A stretch of 64,000 nucleotides of DNA, taken from positions 1,430,001 to 1,494,000 of the forward strand of contig NC_084892.1 in assembly GCF_958979055.1 (NCBI RefSeq). Reading direction: 5' to 3'. Shown piece by piece: positions 11,990 through 22,475 of the stretch. The position numbers and the translations under genes were made by a program. Under the pieces are notes generated by a model. It did not search any database and was not told the DNA's origin. It saw only the letters and a program-made list of their open reading frames with translations. Origin of the DNA: Alnus glutinosa. Lineage: Eukaryota; Streptophyta; Magnoliopsida; Fagales; Betulaceae. Every line of letters starts with the position of its first letter. Positions within the stretch are counted from its first letter, which is position 1.

Positions 11990-12757
11990 ATGCCAATTGC
12001 TGAAGAGGAATATACGTTCATGGCTTAGACTTCCACTCGTGATCATTAATTTCCTTTCAATTTCCACTTATATAGAAAAAGAGTAGTCTTTGTGCGCACT
12101 GGAACGTTGGGCGCGCCCAAAACAGCCCCCTCAAGATTGAAATTCTCTTATATATATATATGGTTGAGTATATGGCCGGGTACAATGAATGCATATTTAG
12201 ATTTACATTTGCATGTATGTAATATATATCAATATATAAGTACATACTTTTTTTTCCTTCTTTTTTGTTGAGATATGCGGACAACTTCCTTTTTTTTTTT
12301 CTTTTTTTTTTTCTTTTTTTTCTTCCTTTTAAAATTTTGAATTACTAACTTAAATGCCTCTTTGCATAATTCCGAGCGTTGAATAGAGTATGGTTTTGAA
12401 GGAAAAGTGTCCATCAAAGGCGATGTTTATAGCTACGGTATAATTTTGTTAGAGATGATTACGAGAAAGAAACCTACCGACGACATATTTGTAGGAGAGT
12501 TAACTTTGGGGCAATGGATAAATGCATCACTTTTTAGCATAATGATGAAAGTTGTAGATAACGGTTTATTGAGAACAGAAAATGGAAGAGATGTAACCGT
12601 TATGCAAAGTGTTCTTTCATCTATCATGGAATTAAACTTAAGGTGTAATGAAGAGTTACCAACTGAAAGAATCGATATCAAAAATGTGCTTGCAAAGCTT
12701 CAAAAAATCAGACAGACACTTTTTAAAAACAAAACCGAGGGCGTCAGATATCTTTGA
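11990..12757 (+). pseudogene. RLK relic: promoter fused to intron tail plus exon 2
   Basis: Upstream sequence 'caattgctgaagaggaata' and 'gattgaaattctctta' matches the RLK-B promoter just before its TATA box. At 12149-12160 it passes, through a (TA)n run, straight into the 3' part of the RLK intron ('tggttgagtatatgg', 'tgcatatttagatttac'). All of exon 1 and the 5' intron (about 3.5 kb) are missing. The branch site TACTAAC (12343-12349) and acceptor (AG at 12385-12386) remain. Exon 2, 12387-12757, is open and encodes the kinase C-lobe from the APE Glu to the C terminus (YGFEGKVSIKGDVYSYG...). Without exon 1 it cannot make a receptor or an active kinase. Confidence 0.85.
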
Positions 12758-13022
12758 TCTAGGTTTTATATGGTTTTGATTCCTTGAAGTACTTACAAAT
12801 GGTATGTTTTTTGTTTGTATGACTTTTCATGTTTACATAAATGGCTTGGGATTTTCTAACATCTTCCTCTTGAGCTTTTTATCATTTTTTTCTCCTTACG
12901 CTGCTCGTATGCCTATATATCATACCTCGTGGACCTAAAAAGCTTCATATTTAACATTCTTTTGCTTTAGAAGATTTGATTGGATATGGTAAAAGTGAAT
13001 TTTCAGTTCATCTTTTCTTCTT

Positions 13023-13907
13023 ATTTTTTGGACAGATAACACAGAGTCACCATATATTACTGAAGAACGCCCGAAGGCAATTACAGAAAATAGAGGTACA
13101 AGACTCCATACACTCTAAGCCAAAAAAAATCTGACTTAAAACAGCTATCTAAACAACACACAAATATTACATGAACAACGTTTGAGCCGCTCTTTACGTT
13201 TAAGCACAATCTAAACAAAGAAAAAGATGGCTAATCTAGCTACTATGCCAACAAATAGTCCAGTAACAATTGAGCATTACAAAGGCAAACTGTGAACAGA
13301 AAAACAAACAAAAAACCCAAACAGAAACCAAACAAAACCGGGGTCGGGAAAAAGCTGTCACCGGCACCAGCGCGTGTAAATTGTAAACACGCGCCTTCAT
13401 CGGGGACTTCCCTCTTCAGCAGACGACCGCCAAAACCAACGATCTCCACCATAGAGAGGCGTGTGTCATGAGGGTCGACCCAGCCGAAGAACACAGATCT
13501 GGCTTTAAAGAAGACATCAAAAAAGCACAGCCAGAAAAAACTCGCCGGAGACACACCAGAAAAGCCGTTCCCCAACACAGACGACCCGTGTAGCCTTCTG
13601 CCAGGAAAACCAACAGAAAAAAGCACAAAGAAAAACTAAAAAGCAACTTCCATAGTCCTATAAGGATTAAGAGAACATTAACCACCACCGAATCTAGTCT
13701 GGGGGAACAAAACTCCCTAGAAGGGATAGGAAATAAACCAAAGCAAAGAAAACAGGAAAAAAAAAAAAACATAAAGGAAATGAGAGAGGAGAAGAAGGAA
13801 GAGAATAGACCCTTTCCTCCTCCCTCATCGGTTGCACGAAGAAGAAGGATACTAGGAGAGAGAAGAGATAAAGCTCAAGATTTTGATTGTGAGGTGAATG
13901 TATTCTT
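13023..13907 (-). mobile_element. LINE-type retroposon insertion (885 bp)
   Basis: The 13-base direct repeat ATCTTTTCTTCTT flanks the element (13010-13022 and 13908-13920). Read on the minus strand, it ends in a short A-rich tail at 13023 preceded by 'ttgccttcgggcg' and 'ttctgtaattgcc', wording common at plant L1-like 3' ends. The 127- and 118-residue minus-strand frames are Phe/Cys-rich and carry no reverse transcriptase or endonuclease motif. I read it as 5' leader plus 3' end of a non-autonomous or internally deleted LINE. It is shared with 30393-31276, so it predates the duplication. Confidence 0.65.
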
Positions 13908-14118
13908 ATCTTTTCTTCTTTTTGGATTGGCTAAGAAAATCAACATGTTATAACACATAAAATCCTCAATGCATATATTAAGGGATTGTTCTTTCAAGAC
14001 TCAAACTTGGCCCCCCTTCAATTACCTGTTTGAGAATGTCCAAGCCCTTTTCCCCATGAAATTAGAGGACAAAACTATTATATTACCAAGGATCATCTGT
14101 ATATTACTCTTAACCAAA

Positions 14119-14162
14119 ATGTTCAAAAAGAAAAGTTAATGTTCAAAAAGAAAAGTTAATAA
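14119..14162. repeat. 22-bp tandem duplication upstream of RLK-B
   Basis: 'atgttcaaaaagaaaagtta' occurs twice in a row here but once at the matching site in unit 2 (about 31489). A long A run follows at about 14184-14210. Confidence 0.85.
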
Positions 14163-14249
14163 CAAACCGCAAATAAATAAATAAAAAAAAAAAAAAAAAA
14201 AAAAAAAAAACTAACTGTGGTGTTAGAATAGGAAAAAACAGAAAGCTTT

Positions 14250-15708
14250 TAATTGTATCAAGAACATATTTGTGGAGTTCATCAACGAGAATAATGCAGA
14301 AAAAATAAAAAATGTTTTACTCGGCACGTTGATTTGTTACTCGATCACCATGCTCTACTACTCGGGATTTTTTTTTTCAAACGAGGATTGGTCCAAAGGT
14401 TGGTTGAAACTGCCACGTTAGCGTTGTGGGATAAAAAAAAAATATATAGTATCTAGCATTACTCAATTAAAATTGCATGAAATAGAAACATCAATGCATA
14501 CACAACAAAGTTTTCTTTTAAATTTGAATTATTGAATTGAATTTATTAAATTAACATATATCTTTAAAGGAAGGTGGCTCAATGAAAATTGAGGCATACG
14601 ACAAAAAGATAAAATTAGTCCTTTTTTAATTTAAAAATCATTTTTCTATCTTTTTGAGATGTAAAATCACTAATCAAGTTTTTATGTTCAAGTTTTATTA
14701 ATAGATTACTCCCAAAGTCCCAATAGATAATATGGTTAATTTCGTTTAATCTTTTTTGTAAGATAGTAAATTATAATTAGGATTTAATTAGTTGTGTAGT
14801 AAAATCAACAACATAATTATGATAAGTTATCGGATTTGTAACAACAATCAACATTCTACCACACATTACGACAAAAATGGAGTTTTCTTTCTTTTGGATC
14901 ACATCTTCTTCTCTCTCTTTTTTTTCTTTTTTCTTTTTCTTTTTAACTTGGCCTAACATGTGAGCTAGTGTTAGATTTAAACGATAATGTTTTACGCCTT
15001 CTTTGCAGCATGCGCAAATCAAGTATTGAGAAAGAAATGAATATCTCCCATGTTTGGAAATGAGCTTTCCATTCTTGAGTGTGGAGGAGTCTATTGCTCT
15101 GTACCCTATAATCTACAAATGGTAGTAATATTGAAATTTAATTAGCCGGCCAACTTCATTCGTATATAAGGTGAGAGTATGGACTTTTTTAAGTATTTAC
15201 AAAATGACCAAACCCATTATGGGCCCAAAACATAAAGATATTATACTATCACATCCAAAAAATAATAAATTAATACAACACTAAGTTCCTATTTACTGCC
15301 CTTTTTCAAAATTTAATGATAGAATGCTGGTGTTTATAGACCTAATTATACAAGACTCTTGAAGTCTAGAGTCTCTCCACTATAAGACTCTAGAAGTCTC
15401 AAACCATAACAAAGCCAAAGCCAATTGGCTTTATTTCTTGTTTGTCATCATCTCCCTTTCGCATAATTACTTGGTGCTTAGACTTCCGAATCACAAAGCC
15501 AATTGTTGAAGAGGAATATGCATGGACTTCCAAGTGTTTAAGAGGGAAAAACCCACAACTTCAACTCATATCATCATTTCCTTTCAATTAATTTCCCCCC
15601 AGGATTGAAATTCTCTTATAAAAGCCGCTTAACACCTTATAATTTATCTCCACGCCTTCTTTCTTATAAATTCTCTCACTCTCTTCCTCTCTCTCTTGGA
15701 ACACAATC
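14250..15708 (+). promoter_or_regulatory. RLK-B upstream region (type 2 promoter)
   Basis: This is shared with RLK-C (about 31590-33068). A TATA box (TATAAAAG) lies at 15617-15624, 85-92 bases before the ATG, followed by a CT-rich leader. Further up, 'agactct(t/a)gaagtct' occurs twice (about 15353 and 15383) around 'agagtctctccac', a repeated near-palindromic motif that could be a binding site. The stretch holds no gene. A minus-strand open frame at 14777-15022 is low-complexity. Confidence 0.6.
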
Positions 15709-18700
15709 ATGATGATGCTATTAAAAAGGCCCTCCATTCTCTTGCTCTTCGATTTTCTCTTAGTGCTTCAATTGGCCCAATCTTCCACCACCAGCTTTAC
15801 TGATCAAGTAAGTCTCATTGCCTTCGAATCTAAAATCACTTCCGGTCCAAACCAAACTGTCTTGGCTGGTAACTGGTCCACAACTACAAGCTTCTGCAAT
15901 TGGATTGGGGTCTCATGTAGCCAACGCAGGCAAAGAGTCACTACTTTGGACCTTTCCTACATGGGACTCCAAGGCGCCATTTCTCCACATATTGGTAACC
16001 TCTCCTTCCTAGTCTCACTTGATCTACGCAACAACAGCTTCATTGGGTTTCTGCCTCATGAGATCAGTCGCCTACGTCGCTTGAGAATACTTTGGTTGCC
16101 ATCCAACCAATTGGAAGGTAGCATCCCTCCAACTCTGCATAGTTGCCTGAAGCTTCGGAAGATCAATCTCAGTAAAAACCATCTTATGGGCTCAATTCCA
16201 TCAACTATTGGCAACATGTCGTCGCTAGTGTACTTGAATTTGCAATTCAACAGTCTCACAGGTCCATTTCCTCTTGGCATCTTTAACATATCCTTTCTAA
16301 CCATAATTGCTCTTACAGAAAATCACATCTCAGGAACTCTTCCAATGGATCTCTGCACCCATTGTCCTAAACTTCAAGTGCTCTATCTTTCTCTCAACAA
16401 ATTCAGTGGTCGGCTCCCTTCACAAATGAATTATTGTAGACAACTTTCACTCTTATCTCTATCATACAATAGATTTGATGGGAGTATTCCAGAAAGTTTT
16501 GGGAATTTAGAAAAGCTTGAAGAGCTATATCTTGGAGGTAACATCTTAACTGGCAATATACCTCCTACCATAACTAACTTGTCGAGGTTATCTACGTTCA
16601 CCATTGAGATTAACAACATTGAAGGAAGCATTCCGGGAGATTTATTGGGGCTTCAAAATCTCAAAATTTTTGCATGCAATTCAAATTATCTCACAGGAGC
16701 AATCCCCCAATACATTTTCAACATTTCCTCTCTACAAGATATCGAATTGGACAATAATTCCCTACATGGCAATCTTCCATCACATTCTGGATTTTCCTGC
16801 CCCAATCTTGAATGTCTATTTTTTGCTCGCAACAAATTTAGTGGTCCCATCCCATCGTATCTTTCAAATTGTTCTAACCTCGTCACAGTAGATTTTGCTT
16901 CAAACATACTCTCTGGGCCAATACCAAAAAGTCTTGGAGACTTAAAATACCTTCAAATACTTTCTCTGGATGGGAATCAGTTAACAAGAGAGCCCGGAGA
17001 TCAAGAGCTTAATTTCCTTTCGTCTCTCTCTAATTGCAGAGTTTTGGAACAACTGACCATAGACTACAATCCCTTGGATATTACTCTTCCGGATTCTATT
17101 GGAAACTTTTCAACCACCCTTCACACCATTACTTTATTTGAAAGCAAAATAAAAGGTCATATTCCTATGAGTATAGGTTCCTTAAAAGGCTTGACATGGC
17201 TTGAGCTGGGCAATAACAATTTGACTGGCAACATACCATCCACAATTGGGGGATTGAAGAATTTACAAAGATTGGAACTTGATGATAATAAAATTGAAGG
17301 ATTCATTCCAGAAGAGATATGTCAGCTAAAGAACTTAGGTGAGTTATATCTCTCAGAGAACAAACTCTCTGGATCCATTCCAAATTGCATTTCGAACCTT
17401 AGTCTTCTGCAAAAGCTATACTTGAGTTCTAATAGGTTGGAATCACCAATACCATTAAATTTATGGAGCCTTGAGAATCTATTGTTTTTGGACCTATCAT
17501 CGAATTTCCTTGGTGGATATTTGTCTCAAAACATGAAAAAATTGCAAGTTATTGAACACATAGATTTATCTCGTAACCAAATTATGGGAGACATTCCAAG
17601 CATCATTGGAGCTTTTGAAAGCCTAAATTATCTTAATTTGTCAAAGAACTCATTTCAAGGAGAAATCCCACACTCTTTTGGAGACTTAAAAGGATTGGAT
17701 ATCATAGATCTCTCTTACAATGATCTGTCTGGTGCAATTCCAAAGTCTCTTGAGGCACTTTCACAGCTCAAATATTTGAATGTGTCTTTTAACAAGCTAT
17801 CTGGAGAGATACCATCTAGTGGACCTTTTGCAAACTTCACAGCAAAATCATTTTCAGGAAACAAGGCGCTTTGTGGGAATCCAATTTTTGGAGTTCTACC
17901 TTGCCCAAACTCAGGCTCCAAAGGATCAAAGGTGAAACAAAGTCTACTCAAATATTTTCTTCCTACCATTGCTTTGTTCATACTCTGTCTAGCATTGCTT
18001 TATATGCTGAGAAGACATAGAGAAAGTAACTTGCAGGTTCCAACTTTATTTAATACTTTGCATGCATTTGAGCATAGAATGATATCATATCAAGAGCTCT
18101 GCCAAGGAACAAACAACTTTTGTGAAAGTAACTTGCTTGGAACGGGAGGTTTTGGTTCTGTGTACAAAGGGGTGCTTTTTGACGAGACAATTGTTGCTGT
18201 TAAAGTTCTAAATTTACAATTGTCGAGCGCTTTCAAAAGTTTCGATGCAGAATGCACGGTCTTACGGACAATTCGACATAGGAATCTTGTTAAGGTCATA
18301 AGTACTTGCTCCAACCCCGAGTTCAAAGCTTTAGTACTGCAATACATGTCGAACGGTAGCCTTGAAAGGTGGTTATACTCTTATAACTACTGCTTGAATC
18401 TTCTTCAAAGAGTAAACATTATGGTTGATGTTGCATCGGCGTTAGATTATCTCCACAACGGTCTATCAAATTCTGTGATGCACTGTGATTTGAAACCTAC
18501 CAATATCTTTCTAGATGAGGACATGGTTGCACACGTGGCTGACTTTGGCATTGCAAAGATTTTGGTCGAAAACAAGGATGCTACACAAACCAAAACTCTT
18601 GGTACACTTGGCTACATCGCACCAGGTACATGAATTTACCTATACTTATTTTATTGCTAAGAGGTATCTAATAGTGGCTAACGTCAAGAACAACCATAGT

Positions 18701-19355
18701 TGCTAGTTTGAAGAATATATACTAATGTAAATGTCAATTTTCCATAATTCAATTTTATATAGGCCTTATGTTCATATCTATGTGCGTTAACAATAAAAAT
18801 TACACAAACTATGATTTAGTTGATGGATAATTACCTATTTATAATTCTTATGCATTGATTGCTAATTATTTTAAAATATGTTAAAAGAAATATTTGTACA
18901 AAAGCTAGATAATTATGTTATATGGTGCTTGCTCACTAGGTTAATATGAAGTAATTCTAAAATCTAACAACTATTATGGTTTGCCTTGTCTTACGCCCAC
19001 TCCATAAACCCTGAGAATACACAATGTTTTGGAACAGTTGCTCTAAAATTGACCAGAAAAGTTTAGTTTTGTTGATCCATCGATCTCCTTGGTCATACCA
19101 AATTAAATGAAAGTGAAACAAACACACAAATGTATATGCACGTTACAGCACGTCCGTATGAAGATCTATTTATGTTTGGGTTTAGACAGCCTATTTTGAC
19201 CATGTCAAAGCTATATTTATTTGTGAAAAGAATTTCCCAAAACAATGATTCCAAACAAACAAGAGTTATCACATAAAGTATATGCACTTATCAAATGTTG
19301 TTCATAATATAATTATGATTATTCTTCATGTAGTCTAGTTGACATATTTACATAC

Positions 19356-19403
<48 letters not shown>

Positions 19404-19964
19404 GGTTGAATATATGGGTACAATGAATGCATATTTAGATTTACATTTGCATATATGTAATATATATCAATATGTAAGTATACAGTTTTCTTCTTCTTTG
19501 TGGTTGAGATATGTGTGGACATCTTCCTTTTTTTATTTTTTATTTTTTATTTTTTACATTACTAACTTAGAGGCCTTTTGCATAATTACGAGCGTTGGAT
19601 AGAGTATGGTTTTGAAGGAAAAGTGTCCGTCAAATGCGACATTTATAGCTACGGTATAATATTATTGGAGATGATCACAAGGAAAAAGGCTACCGACGAC
19701 ATTTTCGTAGAAGAATTGACTATGAGGCAATGGATAAATGCATCACTTCCCGACAGGATGATAGAAGTTGTGGATCATGGTTTATTGGGAACAAAAAATG
19801 GAAGAGATGTAACTATCATGCAAAGTGTTCTTTCATCCATCATGGAATTAGGCTTAAGGTGTTCTGAGGAGTTGCCAGATGAAAGAATTGATATCAAAGA
19901 TGTGCTTGCCAAACTTAAAAAAATTCAATTGACACTTTCTGAAAACAGAAACAGGGGTGGCTGA
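15709..19964 (+). CDS. RLK-B: LRR receptor-like kinase, At3g47570-like, intact
   Basis: Exon 1 is 15709-18625, the intron 18626-19602 and exon 2 19603-19964, giving 1092 residues. Joining G with AG restores the Glu of APE. In order: a signal peptide (about 1-26), an LRRNT pair C63/C70, about 26 LRRs (about 76-690), an ALCGNP cap, a membrane span (about 749-768) and a kinase. The kinase shows GTGGFG (811-816), K832 in VAVK, HCD (925-927) and DFG (945-947). Cys instead of Arg before the catalytic Asp makes it non-RD, as in pattern-recognition receptors FLS2, EFR and Xa21 of the same subfamily. The likely role is cell-surface perception of an unknown ligand, by inference from family only. Oddity: C984 replaces the Gly found in all other copies in (I/V)KGDVYSYG of subdomain IX, which could weaken the kinase. 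The first of three clustered ATGs is taken as the start. Confidence 0.93.
19360..19398. repeat. (TA)n in the RLK-B intron
   Basis: A TA microsatellite just upstream of 'aatggttgaatatatggg'. The exon-1 deletion in the relics at 12.15 and 29.53 kb has its break in the equivalent TA run. Confidence 0.9.
19560..19602 (+). promoter_or_regulatory. Branch site and 3' splice site of RLK-B
   Basis: TACTAAC (19560-19566) is a perfect branch-point consensus, 38 bases before exon 2. The T-rich tract lies upstream of it. The acceptor chosen (AG at 19601-19602) gives in-frame APE-YGFEG. Another AG at 19591-19592 ('acgag') would shift the frame. Confidence 0.7.
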
Positions 19965-21916
19965 TATTTTATCTGGGTTTTATAGTGGTTGTCATTTTAA
20001 TTTCTTAGCGTACTTACAAGTGATATGTTTTATGTTTGCATGACTTTTCATGTTTAAATAAATGGCTTGAAATTTTCTAACTTCTTCTTCTTGAGCATCA
20101 TCTTTTTTTCTCCTTACAGTTCTCATGGACATACATAAAATTAATATAATCTCAAACGCCAAAAAAATCTTGCCGTTTATATTGTTTCACTTCATATATG
20201 TCTCTCCTTCATTCTAGTAAATGGAGTCCTGAGCTAGCTGCTGCTTGTGAAGTATGGAAGGAGATCAAATTTGTATTCCCAGCAATGAATACTTTGTAAT
20301 CCTGTGTTTTATGAGAACCATATAAGGAATGACAAAAGGATTTTGGATGGGAAAAAATAAAATAAATATTCCAAATCCTTTTCAAATCTGTTGATATTGA
20401 ATTTGGAATTCAATTATCTCACGGGGGCAATCCCCCAAAACCTTTTCAACATTTCTTCTCTCCAACTAATCTCCTTGGTAAATAATTTCCTATATGGCAA
20501 TCTTCTCTCAGATTCTGGATTTTCCAGACCCAGTCTTGAATTTCTATAATTTGGTGGCAACAAATTTAGTGGTCCCATCCCATCATATCTTTCAAATTGT
20601 TCTAAGCTCACCGACGTTGATATTGATACAAACTTATTCTTTGACCAATACCCACAAGTCTTGGACACTTCAAATTAAAATACCTTCGAAACCTTGTTCT
20701 GACTGACAATCAACTAACGGGAGAGCCTGAAGATCAATAGCTTAATTTCATTTCATCTTTATCTAGTTGTAAATTTTTGAAAAACCTGGCATATCCTACA
20801 ATCCCTTGGATATTACTCTTCCTAATTCCATTAGAAACATTTCAACCGCCATTAGCAGCATTTATGCATATCAATCCCAAATAAAGGGTCACATTCCCAT
20901 GAGTGTAGGTTCCTTAAAAGGCTTGACCTTGCTTAGTCTGGGAAATAACAATTCCACTGGAAACATACCATCCACAATTGGGGGATTGGAGGGGTTACAA
21001 TGATTATATCTCGGTGGCAATAAAATTGAAGGATCCATTCTAGAAGACATATGTCAGCTAAAGAACTTAGGTGTGTTATATCTCTCAAATAACAAAATCT
21101 CTAGATGTGACGACCCCCCCTTTTTTTTTTTGAAAATATACAAACGGATCTTCACAGTGACACGACTACTTGTCGCTTAGCCAACATAACGTACATGTTC
21201 TATAATATGTACCTGATATTCAGAGTTATATCTATCACAGCGGAATATAAATATTAGTGTGCAGCAGAACGCATATCAATAGCGAAATTACATCTAATAC
21301 ATAATTGTTATCAACAACAAGAGCTATTTACAAGTCTATTTATTTAAAACTTATAAAACACATTACACTAATTACATACTAAAATACAGGCTCAATAAAT
21401 ACATATGCCACGTAGGACACGAGCCACAACTAAAATACCCAAAATACGGACTACCTATGAGTCCGTGACTTATGACTGTCGCAATGTGTTCCAATCATAG
21501 CATCTCATACGCTAGATGGACGAGTCAATATCTATATCCGCAAAACCTGCAACTAAAGTATAAACGTCTACACGGTTGCAAGGGTTGCCGCATCCGCACA
21601 AGTGGAATTATGAGCCCACCGTCTTAGCATAAGTAAATACATTAAGATCTCAGAGGTATACTATTCACTGAGTTTTCGCAAAAAATCAACTTTTATTTTC
21701 TAGTTATGCGTACACTATAACAGCCACTAATTTTATAAACTTTTGTTTGAAAATCCCCATAGCTGATATAGCAAACACTGACTAATAGATAACATTTAAA
21801 ACATACTATGCAATTGAACTTATACGTAGAAGTTTCATTGTTGGGAATAACTATATACATCCTTACCTATTATAATACTTTTGATGCAGTGAGACTTAGA
21901 AAACAATAGCATTTAA

Positions 21917-22195
21917 ATCATGTAATCATCCGATAGAAATATACATAAGCTCTTTTACATTGAAACTCTTATGCATACTAATACGTCTAGTAAAACTACT
22001 ATATATATATAAGACATGCAACCATCCGATAGAAATATACATAAGCTCTTTTTCATTAAGATTCTTATGCATACTAATACGTCTAGTAAAACTATTATAT
22101 ATATAAGACATGTAACCATCCGATAGAAATATACGTAAGCTTTTTTCCATTGAGATTCTTATGCATACTAATACGTCTAGCAAAACTACTCATAA
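21917..22195. repeat. About 97-bp tandem repeat inside the LTR element, three copies
   Basis: The unit holds 'atccgatagaaatatacata', 'cttatgcatactaatacgtc' and 'tagtaaaactactatatata'. It occurs from about 21917, 22015 and 22110, the last partial. Confidence 0.8.
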
Positions 22196-22234
22196 TATAA
22201 AAACAATGTTGTACATGCTCATGCTTATTGTTTT

Positions 22235-22475
22235 ATGCCTTGGGAATTTAACCCAAGTATAGTGCTTCAAGGGAATCTAACCCAAGCAAGCAATAGTACC
22301 TTAAGGGAATCTAACCCAAGTAGGCACGTTATGAGAATCTAACCCATGGTTGAGGACTTTAAGGAAATCTAACCCAAGTAAGTACTTCGTGAATACATCA
22401 AGGGAATCTAATCCAAGGAAGTACTAGTACCCCAAGGGAATCTACCCAAGTACACACCTCATGGGAATCTAACCC
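22235..22475. repeat. Array of GGGAATCTAACCCAAG units
   Basis: The word '(a)gggaatctaacccaag' or close variants repeats about eight times at irregular spacing of 25-45 bases. GGG and CCC in each unit allow small hairpins. It belongs to the LTR element. Confidence 0.75.

Larger units (their letters stand above)
9262..12282. repeat. 3.02 kb apparently identical block, copy 1
   Basis: At a constant offset of 17382 this matches 26644-29664. I saw no mismatch in any line compared, including homopolymer lengths such as the T12 run at about 11246. Sequence on either side differs by several percent. The block holds MITEs at 9528-9614, 11169-11349 and 11391-11694, a gypsy gag relic, an unassigned ORF and the start of an RLK relic. 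Confidence 0.85.
9060..18700. repeat. Tandem segmental duplication, unit 1
   Basis: This runs collinear with about 25306-36050 at an offset of 17360-17382 bases, apart from a hAT insertion present only in unit 2. It carries the identical 3.0 kb block, the exon-1-less RLK relic, a LINE-type insertion and RLK-B with its promoter. Divergence is low until about 17.3 kb in RLK-B and rises after that. Confidence 0.85.

Noticed and set aside
13243..13772. Minus-strand frames of 118-137 codons in the LINE-type insertions
   Set aside because: They are Phe/Cys-rich, lie inside a retroposon with target duplications, and have no recognisable domain. I annotated the element, not a gene.
14777..15022. 81-codon minus-strand frame upstream of RLK-B
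   Set aside because: It consists largely of Lys/Glu from a T/C-rich run, and the unit 2 copy (32132-32344) has shifted frame.
22235..22475. CRISPR-like array
   Set aside because: The spacing is irregular, repeats vary, and the sequence is a plant LTR element. There are no cas genes.
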